This document shows positions 26,914 to 35,409 of a stretch of DNA of 64,000 nt, piece after piece; the first letter of the stretch is position 1, and every line of letters begins with the position of its first letter. The stretch lies in contig CAZUZS010000020.1 in assembly GCA_964624795.1 (NCBI GenBank), positions 1-64,000 of the forward strand, in the 5' to 3' direction. Below the pieces are notes generated by a model, which searched no databases, was not told the origin of the DNA, and saw nothing but the letters and a program-made list of their open reading frames with translations. The position numbers and the translations under genes were made by a program. Source of the stretch: CAZUZS01 sp964624795. Its GTDB lineage: Bacteria > Calditrichota > Calditrichia > RBG-13-44-9.

Positions 26914-29343
26914 ATGTTGAGAAGATTTCATACCGCCCTTATCTTAATCACTGTTTTCACCATTCCGGCGTTCTCCCAGCCAAAATCCGGCGGACCTGCC
27001 GGAAGCATCGCCGGCCGGATTATCGATTCGCAACAAAAAATCCCAATTGAATACGCAAATATAGTTCTTTACCGGCTGGCGGACAGCTCCCAGGCCACTG
27101 GCACCATCAGCAATCCGCAGGGCAAATTCGAATTGAGCGATCTTCGACCCGGCAAATATTACATCGAGATTTATTTTATCGGGTATCACACAAAGAAGAT
27201 TGAAAACATCGAGTTGAAGCGGTCGAAGCTCAGCGTCGGCCTGGGGACGATCGCGCTGGAGCAAACGGCGCTGGCGGCCGATGAAGTGGTGGTGGAAGGT
27301 GAGCAGGCAGCCATGGTCTACAAAATCGATAAAAAGGTAATCAACGTCAGCCAGCAACACACTGCAATTTCAGGATCGGCGGTCGATGTGCTGGAGAATG
27401 TTCCGTCGGTCTCGGTGGATATTGAAGGCAATGTGAGTTTGAGGGGAAGTGGCAATTTCCGGGTGCTGATTGACGGGAGGCCTTCGGTGCTGGACGCCAA
27501 TGAGGCGCTGGAGCAGATTCCGGCTGCCACCATTGATAATATTGAAATCATCACCAATCCATCCGCCAAGTACGACCCCGAAGGTACCGCTGGAATAATC
27601 AACGTGATCCTGAAAAAAAATCAGATGATAGGGATGAGCGGACTTGTCAACATGGATGCCGGTTTACGGGACAAGTATGGTGCGGATTTTCTGCTTGAAT
27701 ATAAAAACGATTTATATACCGCCACATTTTCACCGGATTACAATCGCAGGAACTCAATCGGCAGCAACCGGGATGAGAACCGAACCATCCAGGGAGATCA
27801 AACATCTAATATTGTTTCTTCCGGTGATTCTCACCGCGGGCGAATATCCTCCGGTCTCCGCGGCTCACTCTCGTTCGACCTGAGCGCGCTGGATTTCCTG
27901 AGTTTCAACGGCAGATACGGGGACCGGTCCCACCAGAGCGATGCAACCCGCAATTACGATCAGTGGACCACCCCCCACCTATCCCATAATATTTACACAA
28001 GCCGAAACAACCAGGATCACTCGCGCAACTATTACGCGCTTAATATGATGTACCAGCATCGTTTCGGCGCACAGGGCCACGAAATTTCCGGACAGCTTTC
28101 CTATAGTCATCGAGACGGGGATGAAGACGCCACCGACGAGCTGATAGACAACGCAGGCGCCATGATCTCCGGTCGGAAAACAACGGAGAGCGGTCCCAAC
28201 AATGAATACCGCGCGAAAATCGATTACTCGCGCCCGATGGGAAAAGACCGCAAGTTTGAAGCGGGGTACCAGAGCGAGCTGGACCATTCCGATGAAATCA
28301 ACACACTTCTGGATTACATCCCGGAAACGGGAAAATATCAATTTATGTCACAATACAGCCATTCAACCCGTTACCAGCGGGATGTTCATGCCGTCTACTC
28401 CATCTATTCCGGCGAATGGAATCGTTTGGGATACCAGGCCGGGCTGCGGGGTGAATACACCTACCGGGTGACGGAACTCGCCGGAGAGAGCCGTAAATTC
28501 ACCATCGATCGTTGGGACTATTTCCCTACCATTCATTTTTCCTATCAGTTCCAGGAAGGCCAGCAAATGATGGCGAGCTACACCCGCCGGATAGACCGGC
28601 CGCGCGGCTACTTTCTGGAACCGTTTCAAACATGGACGGACGCATATAATGTCCGGATCGGAAATCCTGCTCTGAAGCCTGAATACATCGATTCGTATGA
28701 AGCGGGCTATCAAACATATTTCGGGAAAAACGTCTTTTCCACGGAATTTTATTACCGGGTAAATCACAATAAAATCGAACGCATTCGCTCGGTGTACGAC
28801 ACAAATATCACCCTGCATTCCATCAAAAATGTCGGCACCGATTACTCCTTCGGCAGCGAACTGATGCTGAATATGGATGTGCTGAAAAGATGGAATGTCA
28901 ATTTGATGGGGAATATTTACCAATACCGGATCGATGCGGCCTACGCCGACGAATCCTTTTCCCGCGAAAGCTTCAATTGGAGTGCCCGTTTCAACAATTC
29001 GATTAAGCTGGGAAAAGTGACCCAGGTTCAGATTAATGGCATCTATAACAGCCCCACTGTTTCTTCGCAGGGCAGGCGTGAAGGTTTTTTCATGACCAAT
29101 TTTGCCGTGAAGCAGGAAATTTTAAAAAACCAGCTATCGGCTACCCTGCAGATACGCGACATTTTCAATACCGGCCGGTTTGAATATACGTCGGAAGCCA
29201 CGAATCTCTATAGCTACAGCTACCACACCCACGAAGCGCCGGTGGTCATGCTCAACATCCGCTACACCATTAACAACTACAAAGCCAGGCCGGAGCAGAG
29301 GGGAAATCCCGGCGAGGGCATGGAAGACGGTGAGGAATTTTAG
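26914..29343 (+). CDS. TonB-dependent receptor-like outer-membrane beta-barrel protein
   Basis: Outer-membrane protein of 809 aa. A signal peptide (LILITVFTIPAFSQ) precedes a carboxypeptidase-regulatory-like domain (about 28-110; GTISNPQGKFELSDLRPGKYYI) and a plug (about 125-230). The plug reads DVLENVPSVSVDIEGNVSLRGSGNFRVLIDGRP and then IEIITNPSAKYDPEGTAGIINVILKK. The rest is an outer_membrane_beta-barrel-family barrel. This subtype is common in Bacteroidota next to two-component systems; its cargo is usually unknown. AAGGAG lies eight bases before the ATG. Position after the sensor-regulator pair suggests it is regulated by it. Confidence 0.88.
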   Translation: MLRRFHTALILITVFTIPAFSQPKSGGPAGSIAGRIIDSQQKIPIEYANIVLYRLADSSQATGTISNPQGKFELSDLRPGKYYIEIYFIGYHTKKIENIELKRSKLSVGLGTIALEQTALAADEVVVEGEQAAMVYKIDKKVINVSQQHTAISGSAVDVLENVPSVSVDIEGNVSLRGSGNFRVLIDGRPSVLDANEALEQIPAATIDNIEIITNPSAKYDPEGTAGIINVILKKNQMIGMSGLVNMDAGLRDKYGADFLLEYKNDLYTATFSPDYNRRNSIGSNRDENRTIQGDQTSNIVSSGDSHRGRISSGLRGSLSFDLSALDFLSFNGRYGDRSHQSDATRNYDQWTTPHLSHNIYTSRNNQDHSRNYYALNMMYQHRFGAQGHEISGQLSYSHRDGDEDATDELIDNAGAMISGRKTTESGPNNEYRAKIDYSRPMGKDRKFEAGYQSELDHSDEINTLLDYIPETGKYQFMSQYSHSTRYQRDVHAVYSIYSGEWNRLGYQAGLRGEYTYRVTELAGESRKFTIDRWDYFPTIHFSYQFQEGQQMMASYTRRIDRPRGYFLEPFQTWTDAYNVRIGNPALKPEYIDSYEAGYQTYFGKNVFSTEFYYRVNHNKIERIRSVYDTNITLHSIKNVGTDYSFGSELMLNMDVLKRWNVNLMGNIYQYRIDAAYADESFSRESFNWSARFNNSIKLGKVTQVQINGIYNSPTVSSQGRREGFFMTNFAVKQEILKNQLSATLQIRDIFNTGRFEYTSEATNLYSYSYHTHEAPVVMLNIRYTINNYKARPEQRGNPGEGMEDGEEF

Positions 29344-29551
29344 TTTCGCAAGCCTGCCTGCCTGGCCTCGCTGCTCAGGCGAAAATTTGCCGCCTCCCGA
29401 TTGTTGAAGGGCTTGATCAAGCTGCGCGAAGCTGGCGATAAAGAATAGGGTGACTCATCCCCAAAACGGCGGTCAGGATGTAATTATTCACATTTCCGCG
29501 GAATTCTATCCCGATGATCATTTGTGCATTTGGAGCCTTCTGGTTAACATC

Positions 29552-29580
29552 TTGACAATCTCCCGTGAAATATTTATATT
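29552..29580 (+). promoter_or_regulatory. Strong sigma-70-type promoter of yigZ-ABC exporter
   Basis: Consensus TTGACA (29552-29557), 17-base spacer, TATATT (29575-29580). Predicted transcription start is near 29587, only about 8 bases before the yigZ GTG, so the message would be nearly leaderless. Confidence 0.8.
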
Positions 29581-29588
29581 TTTCACGG
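29563..29588. promoter_or_regulatory. Inverted repeat overlapping the -10 box, candidate operator
   Basis: CCGTGAAA, 10-base AT-only spacer, TTTCACGG: a perfect 8-bp inverted repeat centred on the -10 hexamer and spanning the predicted start site. The position is ideal for a repressor; the regulator is unknown. Confidence 0.6.
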
Positions 29589-29594
29589 TCTTAA

Positions 29595-30209
29595 GTGAAC
29601 GGGGAAAAAATCGGAACTGCGGATTATTACCTTACCATTGCTTCTCCGGCATCTGCCGAAAACAAAGTAAAGGGATCGGTATTTATCGGGGCAATTGGCC
29701 CGGCGGAAAACAGCGAAGCGGCCGAACGTTTCGTTGAAGGAATCCGAAAAAACCATCACGATGCCACCCACAACTGTTTTGCCTACCGCATAGATCAAAA
29801 TAATTTTAGGTATTCGGACGACGGGGAACCCTCCGGGACGGCCGGCCGACCTATTCTCACGATGATCGATAAACATCAGCTTACCGAAGTTGCGCTGGTA
29901 GTGACCCGCTATTTTGGCGGCACTAAGCTGGGAACCGGCGGGCTGATCCGGGCTTACGGCGAATGCGCAGATGCCGCCATCAAAACCGCGCGAATCGTCC
30001 GAAGGACAATCTACAGTTCCGTAGAATTGGCCTATCCTTTCGAAATGATTAACAAAGTGCAACATCTGGTTCACAAGTATAAAGGAATAATAAACGAGAA
30101 TGGCACCGCCGAGGGCATGACTGCCAATATTCAGATAGCAGCCTCCTGTTTGGAGGATTTCAAAAAAGAGCTTACCACCCAAACCGCAGGAAAGGTCTAT
30201 TTTCTCTGA
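29595..30209 (+). CDS. yigZ: YigZ/IMPACT-family protein
   Basis: Protein of 204 aa of the UPF0029 family. The diagnostic stretches are DATHNCFAYRID, YSDDGEPSGTAGRPIL and VTRYFGGTKLGTGGLIRAYG in the N-terminal ribosomal-S5-like domain. A C-terminal ferredoxin-like domain follows. Bacterial members are of uncertain role; eukaryotic IMPACT affects translational stress signalling. The start is GTG (29595); homology to YigZ begins within a few residues of it, and no ribosome site is present. The ABC ATPase gene follows after 4 bases. Confidence 0.88.
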   Translation: MNGEKIGTADYYLTIASPASAENKVKGSVFIGAIGPAENSEAAERFVEGIRKNHHDATHNCFAYRIDQNNFRYSDDGEPSGTAGRPILTMIDKHQLTEVALVVTRYFGGTKLGTGGLIRAYGECADAAIKTARIVRRTIYSSVELAYPFEMINKVQHLVHKYKGIINENGTAEGMTANIQIAASCLEDFKKELTTQTAGKVYFL

Positions 30210-30213
30210 TCCG

Positions 30214-31122
30214 ATGAGCCTACGCCTTGAAAATGTCAGTAAGTCGTTTAATGAGATGCCGGTTGTACGAAACCTCTCTTTTACCATTGAACCGGGGATG
30301 ATCCTGGGACTGCTAGGTCCCAATGGCGCCGGCAAAACGACCACCTTGCGCATGATTCTGGACATCTTGCGGCCGGATGAGGGTCAAGTTAGTTTTGACG
30401 AAAAGCGAATCAACAGGAAAACGCGCAACCGGATCGGTTACCTCCCGGAGGAACGCGGCATCTATCAGAAGTACAAAGTGATCGACGTTCTGCTCTATTT
30501 TGCCCGTCTCAAAAATCTTTCAAAAAAGAAAAGCCAGGTGGAAGCAGTGCGGTTGCTGGACCGCTTCGAGCTAATCGATTACCTGGAGGAACCGGTATTT
30601 CATCTCTCCAAGGGAATGCAGCAAAAACTGCAATTTGTCATGTGCCTGATCCACAATCCCGATTACCTGATCATGGACGAGCCGTTCTGGGGACTGGATC
30701 CCATGAATCAGGAGATGGCAAGACAGAAACTTCGCGACTTAAAAGAAGAGGGAAAGATTGTGCTGCTCTCCACCCACCAGCTTAATGAGGCGGAGGCGCT
30801 CTGCGATTATTTCGTCCTTCTCGACACTGGCGAGGTCGTTTTGGAAGGCAATCTCGACAGCATTCGAAAGCGCTTCCATAACAATATTATTATGGTGGAA
30901 GCAAAACAAAACCTCTCCATTTTGCGCGAAATTGCCAATATTCAAAAGGTTGTGGTGGAGAATTCCCGCGCCTCTCTTTATGTGGATGAAAATACGCCGG
31001 TAAATCACATCTTGCGGGAGATCATTCAAACATTAGATGTCACTCGCATCGAATTAAAACAGCCTGCCCTTAACGACATCTTCCTGCAGACAATCAGCAA
31101 CAGAAAACAGGGTGCCAAATGA
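30214..31122 (+). CDS. ABC-2 type exporter ATP-binding protein (NatA-like)
   Basis: Cytoplasmic ATPase subunit of 302 aa. Walker A GPNGAGKTTT (about residues 35-44), Walker B YLIMDEPFWGLDP and the switch histidine in LLSTHQ are intact. The signature motif is HLSKGMQQKLQ instead of LSGGQ, as in many NatA-type proteins. A C-terminal extension of about 80 residues (DUF4162-like) follows. Its stop overlaps the start of the permease gene by ATGA, so they are translated together. Upstream yigZ shares the promoter. Confidence 0.9.
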   Translation: MSLRLENVSKSFNEMPVVRNLSFTIEPGMILGLLGPNGAGKTTTLRMILDILRPDEGQVSFDEKRINRKTRNRIGYLPEERGIYQKYKVIDVLLYFARLKNLSKKKSQVEAVRLLDRFELIDYLEEPVFHLSKGMQQKLQFVMCLIHNPDYLIMDEPFWGLDPMNQEMARQKLRDLKEEGKIVLLSTHQLNEAEALCDYFVLLDTGEVVLEGNLDSIRKRFHNNIIMVEAKQNLSILREIANIQKVVVENSRASLYVDENTPVNHILREIIQTLDVTRIELKQPALNDIFLQTISNRKQGAK

Positions 31123-32621
31123 GACAGTTTTTTGTGGTGATGTTTTGGGAATTCAGCAGGCACTTCAAATCGCGCAGTTTTCTGTTGGCCACCTTTGTGT
31201 CGCCGCTGCTGTTTGCTGCCATCGTTTTAATTCCGCCGCTTTTTCTTGAAAAGCCCGGTGAAGAACAACCCCGGATAATCGGCTGTGTGGAATTCGACAC
31301 CTCCGGCACTTGCCAGGAAATCCGGCAGCGCTTTCTGGATGTTAACGATCAGCCGGAATCGAAACTGCCGTTTCAACTGGTGAGCATCCAGCCGGATACG
31401 TCCGGTCTCTTAAAAAGCCGGTTCAGCCAGGTTGCATCACTCAAATCGGACTTGGACAGTCTTGATGACGCCTACAACAAAATAAAGGAGCGCCGGAAAT
31501 ACGTATTTCAGAAACCAAAGACACGCAGCAGGGATGCTTTACTGAAGAAAACCTATGAGGAACTGATTCAAACCCGCGAGGCCCGAGATTTGGCACAGTT
31601 GGAGTACCAAAAGGCCAAATCGCAGAGCGATTCTCTGTGGCGGCTGGAGGTCGTCCAGAAAGCCGACAACATGCTGCGGGAACAGCAGTTGGAAGGTTAC
31701 CTGCTCATTGATCCGGAAGATTACGCGCAGGGAACGGTTGAATTCCATTCCTTTTTGCCCGCCAACTTTTTACAGCTCGATCCCATTAAACGTGCTTTGC
31801 AGGTGGTTATCGTGGAAGAGAGAATGAAAGAAGACGGCATCCGGGTCGATAAAATTCAGAAGTGGCTCAGCCCGGTGCTGATGCGGGAAATCCAGTTGCA
31901 GGGTGAACAAAAACAGGAATTCGATTTTATGGTCACCTACCTGGGACCCATCATTGTGGTGCTTTTTCTGTTCATCAGCATTTTTACCTCCAGCGGATTT
32001 CTGTTCAATGGGGTGCTGAGCGAAAAAACCAACCGGGTGATTGAAATCCTGCTCTCCTCGGTGAATCATATCCAATTGATTGCAGGCAAAATATTCGGTC
32101 TTGCAGTTTTGGGCATTTTCCAGATCCTCATCTGGTTTGGCATCACCATTATACTTATTGGCCTGGAAGTCTTGCACGCCGGGGAAATCGGGTTCCTCTC
32201 ATTAAGAAATGCCGGGCTTTTTCTTATGTATTTTGTGCTGGGCTACCTGTTTTTTGCGTCCATTTTTGTCGGAATCGGTTCCATGTTTTCCAGCGAGGAC
32301 GATGCCCACCACTTGAACCAATTTATGCGAATGCTTTCTATTTTTCCCATCGTGCTGGCGGTACTGGTCCTCGAAACGCCAAATTCGCTTCTGGTGCGAA
32401 TTCTCTCTTTCATCCCGCCGCTCACCCCCACTTTCATGATTCTCAGAACCCCATTGGGTAATCCGCCGGCTATCGATTACTATATTTCAGTTGTCATAAT
32501 GTTGATTTCCATCATCATCAGCGTGTTGATAGCAGGAAAACTATTTCGTATCGGCAGCCTGCTCTATGGCAAAAAACCGTCCTTCAGGCGCGTTATCTCC
32601 GCGGTGTTCTCGAGGGGATAA
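31119..32621 (+). CDS. ABC-2 type permease (NatB-like)
   Basis: Membrane subunit of 500 aa. One N-terminal membrane segment (about 22-42) is followed by an extracytoplasmic region of about 230 residues with coiled-coil character (residues 100-190, rich in Lys/Glu/Gln). A block of about five or six membrane helices (about 275-480) contains VLSEKTNRVIEILLSSV, the conserved loop of NatB/ABC-2 permeases. Sodium or drug export has been shown for some relatives; here the substrate is unknown. Starts within the ATGA overlap with the ATPase gene. Confidence 0.87.
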   Translation: MRQFFVVMFWEFSRHFKSRSFLLATFVSPLLFAAIVLIPPLFLEKPGEEQPRIIGCVEFDTSGTCQEIRQRFLDVNDQPESKLPFQLVSIQPDTSGLLKSRFSQVASLKSDLDSLDDAYNKIKERRKYVFQKPKTRSRDALLKKTYEELIQTREARDLAQLEYQKAKSQSDSLWRLEVVQKADNMLREQQLEGYLLIDPEDYAQGTVEFHSFLPANFLQLDPIKRALQVVIVEERMKEDGIRVDKIQKWLSPVLMREIQLQGEQKQEFDFMVTYLGPIIVVLFLFISIFTSSGFLFNGVLSEKTNRVIEILLSSVNHIQLIAGKIFGLAVLGIFQILIWFGITIILIGLEVLHAGEIGFLSLRNAGLFLMYFVLGYLFFASIFVGIGSMFSSEDDAHHLNQFMRMLSIFPIVLAVLVLETPNSLLVRILSFIPPLTPTFMILRTPLGNPPAIDYYISVVIMLISIIISVLIAGKLFRIGSLLYGKKPSFRRVISAVFSRG

Positions 32622-32775
32622 GGTTCCTGCCAAATCAGAAGCATCTTAAAAATCATTTTTTATAAAATGCACGGCTATCCTTGCTTCCGGTCTTAATGCT
32701 GAGTCAGAAGGTGAATTTTGCCAAAATGCTTTCAACACTACACCCAAATTTCATTATGAGGGATGTTGATTTCCA

Positions 32776-32806
32776 TAAAACAAAACAGGCGGTTGTGCAC
32801 CGCCTG
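32776..32806 (-). terminator. Rho-independent terminator of the membrane-protein gene
   Basis: Minus strand: CAGGCGG, 7-base loop, CCGCCTG, then TTTTGTTTTAT. About 90 bases after the stop at 32893. The plus side lacks a T-run, so it serves the minus-strand gene. Confidence 0.85.
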
Positions 32807-32892
32807 CATGTTAACATCACTTTGTTGATATAAATATAGGTAGAATTCAGTTGCAATTCTTCCGGCTACAGAAGTAACCGGGCCACAAACCT

Positions 32893-34092
32893 TTACTTCT
32901 CAGGTGATTCCTCATCTTGAGATTCGCTGCCTCCTGCTGCCGGATTGTCTTTCCCTTCGGATTCCTTCTGTTCATTTTCCGGTGTTGTCTCTTCCTCTTC
33001 CTCTTTTAACTCCTCATCTTCTCTTTCCAGCAAATTTTCTTTCTCATGCAGCTTGTATAGAATTATATAGATAATGGTGACGCCCGCATTGCCTACCGCT
33101 TCCCCGTACGCAAGCACTGTTCCCCCCAGGAGGAGCAGGAAAATGGCAAAAATATAGGATGAAACAGCATAGGTTCCGGGTACTGACGTTGCCGCATGAT
33201 GATGAACGAGATAAATCCAGTTACCCATATCTCCCGGCAGGCTGTGAATCCAGCCGTAGAGCGCCGGCAGCGCCTTGTCAATCAGGCTCAACGCATGATT
33301 ATTGATTTCCAGGATCTTCTCTCCCATCCCAATCGAAAAAAGGTCAATAAATATATTGTAGGACACTTTTAGCGCCGCTGCAAACAGGAAAATGCCAACC
33401 AGCTCCAGCACGCTTACAATTGCTCCATAAACAAGCAAGCGCCAGGGCTGATTGAAGGTAATGCTGAACGATTGGAACACGCCGCCCAGAGCATCCTCAT
33501 CAGATGTCGCAATAACAGCAGGTGCAATAAACAAGGCCACTCCAAAAACAAGCGAAATGAAAAACAGCAGAAGCGCCGTCAGTATATAAGGCAATGTGAG
33601 GATGGTGGTACCCAGCTCGCCGACGAAAGGAATGCGACCGATCAGCCCCATCACCAGGGCGGCTATTACAAAAAAGACGATCATTAAAATAAAGGTCAGG
33701 TAGGTGCCTAAAATGGAAATCCACTTTTTGAGAGCAAATTTATAAGCCTGGCTCCAGGTGTAAAACAGCTCATTTCGCATCACCATGTAAACAACCCGTG
33801 ATACCGCTGTATTTGTCAGAAAAATTACCGCAAGCGAGAGAAACGATCCAAACAGGTTAATCAGTATCCCATACCATGGCAGCGCGAGCGAGTAGCCACA
33901 GGGCAGGAGTCCGAACCGCACCCACACTTCGGCAAAACCGTATCCGCCGGCCAACACGCTGATATATGAAAAGACAAAATATACCAGGTAAGCAGCGAAA
34001 AGCCCAATGCTGTTCACCCAAATTCTCTGCAAGCTGAAACCGATTCGTGCCGCCCGAAAAAGATCCTTAAAGTTAAAATGCAAGCCTTTCAT
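32893..34092 (-). CDS. Polytopic membrane protein with acidic C-terminal tail
   Basis: Unrecognised 399-aa protein. About seven hydrophobic segments lie between residues 25 and 345. After the last one the chain becomes almost entirely charged and disordered-looking (EREDEELKEEEEETTPENEQKES and onward, about 50 residues, strongly acidic), presumably in the cytoplasm. The N terminus (LFRAARIGFSLQRIW) is amphipathic and basic. The pattern recalls uncharacterised bacterial multi-helix membrane proteins without a known activity. It has its own promoter, a strong ribosome site (AGGAGGAGG) and a terminator, so it is a monocistronic, well-expressed gene. Function unknown. Confidence 0.75.
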   Translation of the reverse strand: MKGLHFNFKDLFRAARIGFSLQRIWVNSIGLFAAYLVYFVFSYISVLAGGYGFAEVWVRFGLLPCGYSLALPWYGILINLFGSFLSLAVIFLTNTAVSRVVYMVMRNELFYTWSQAYKFALKKWISILGTYLTFILMIVFFVIAALVMGLIGRIPFVGELGTTILTLPYILTALLLFFISLVFGVALFIAPAVIATSDEDALGGVFQSFSITFNQPWRLLVYGAIVSVLELVGIFLFAAALKVSYNIFIDLFSIGMGEKILEINNHALSLIDKALPALYGWIHSLPGDMGNWIYLVHHHAATSVPGTYAVSSYIFAIFLLLLGGTVLAYGEAVGNAGVTIIYIILYKLHEKENLLEREDEELKEEEEETTPENEQKESEGKDNPAAGGSESQDEESPEK

Positions 34093-34141
34093 ACTGCCTC
34101 CTCCTAAATGGTTGCCGTAGCATCATTACTAAGTACCTGTA

Positions 34142-34170
34142 ATTTTACGAAATATTTGCAATATTGTCAA
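34142..34170 (-). promoter_or_regulatory. Sigma-70-type promoter of the membrane-protein gene
   Basis: Minus strand: TTGACA (34170-34165), 17-base spacer, TAAAAT (34147-34142). It gives a leader of about 40 bases to the ATG at 34092. Confidence 0.75.
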
Positions 34171-34319
34171 CAACCGGTGAGATATAAAACACCGGAGTAA
34201 CCCACAATTTGCGGATTTTGAAAATGCATTTTCTCTTGGGGTAGTGATAAAACTTCCAGCGCCATTATAATTTGCCTAACGTCATTGTAGGCGCGATTTT
34301 TTACAAGGAGAGAAATTGA

Positions 34320-34406
34320 ATGAGGGAGGGTTGGTTAAAATTCTTTACAGCAGAAGAATTCAGGCTATTGAAGTCAGTACGATCACGGTGGTTCTTTAAA
34401 TATTGA
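34320..34406 (+). CDS. Possible 28-aa small protein or leader peptide
   Basis: ATG at 34320 with AAGGAG ten bases upstream and a TATAAT at 34266-34271. It encodes a short basic, aromatic peptide (MREGWLKFFTAEEFRLLKSV then RSRWFFKY). It lies alone on the plus strand, head-on against the flagellar operon end. Resembles nothing known; chance occurrence possible. The rest of the 34171-34456 interval shows nothing clear, including no terminator for the flagellar operon. Confidence 0.28.
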   Translation: MREGWLKFFTAEEFRLLKSVRSRWFFKY

Positions 34407-34456
34407 CAGTTGAACGGCAAATCGCCGGTTTCTACAGGTCCCGGATCGAATGGATT

Positions 34457-35275
34457 TTATTCTTCAGATGGTATGTTTTCATTGAATTGGCGGTAAAAGG
34501 CCATCACGCGATTTACATATTCCCTGGTTTCGCGGTAAGGCGGAATTCCCTGGTGCTTCTTCACCGCTGTTGGGCCGGCATTGTAGGCAGCCAGAGCCAG
34601 CTTCTTGTTTCCATCGAACTTATCGAGCATCTTTGCCAGGTATTTGGAGCCGCCTTTAATATTCTGCGCAGGATCCAGCGGATCTTTTACGCCGACTTCA
34701 GCAGCAGTGCTGTCTATCAACTGCATAAGGCCGCGCGCATTTTTGGATGAGACCGCCTGCGGATTACCGCCAGATTCAGCCATAATTACCGCCCGAATAA
34801 GATTGGCATCCACTCCCGACTCTTTCGCGGCATTCCGGATATGTCTTTCAAAAGGCCGAACACTGAGATCGGGCTGGTTTTTACGGTACGTCTCAATTGA
34901 ATTCGCAGTGGACTGCATTCGTCGAAACGGAAGCCCCCTGAGTGATCTGGGCGGAGATGCTTCCGTTTCTTTTGTAGTTGACAACTGATTTACAAAAAGC
35001 TCGGCAAGTCCCAGCGGCTTGTCCTGGGCAATTTTTTGCGAAATCTTTTGATCGTAGAGGCCTTCCATAATTTCGCCTCCCTGTCCATCTTCCAGCCATC
35101 CCGATTTCATAATCGTCTTGCGCATGGTCTTTAGCATATACTGGATAAACAGCGCTTCGAAATCCTGGGCGGCCTGCTTCAATTTTTCGGGATCTTTGGA
35201 ATGCGCTTTTACTTCAGCGAGTTTCTTTTGCAGCAGCGCATCCTGCGGAGAGACTGTTGATTTTATTTCATCCAT
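34457..35275 (-). CDS. flgJ: FlgJ-type rod-binding protein fused to a lytic transglycosylase
   Basis: Protein of 272 aa for assembly of the flagellar rod through the peptidoglycan. Residues about 30-95 are the FlgJ rod-capping domain (KLKQAAQDFEALFIQYMLKTM and MEGLYDQKISQKIA). Residues about 140-262 are an SLT lytic transglycosylase: catalytic Glu167 in IMAESGGNPQAVSSKNARGLMQL, then LALAAYNAGPTAVKKHQGIP. In enteric FlgJ the second domain is instead a glucosaminidase. No signal peptide, as expected for export by the flagellar apparatus. Last gene of the operon; weak ribosome site. Confidence 0.9.
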   Translation of the reverse strand: MDEIKSTVSPQDALLQKKLAEVKAHSKDPEKLKQAAQDFEALFIQYMLKTMRKTIMKSGWLEDGQGGEIMEGLYDQKISQKIAQDKPLGLAELFVNQLSTTKETEASPPRSLRGLPFRRMQSTANSIETYRKNQPDLSVRPFERHIRNAAKESGVDANLIRAVIMAESGGNPQAVSSKNARGLMQLIDSTAAEVGVKDPLDPAQNIKGGSKYLAKMLDKFDGNKKLALAAYNAGPTAVKKHQGIPPYRETREYVNRVMAFYRQFNENIPSEE

Positions 35276-35409
35276 ATTGAAGTATCTGCTTCATCTTCCA
35301 ACCGGAAATCACCGGAAAACGAACGTTTTAGATTAAACCAAGCATGTAAAATGTGATTCTGCCTGACCCAGCACTTCATTTCCCAATGCCAGCAAGATAG
35401 TAAACATTC

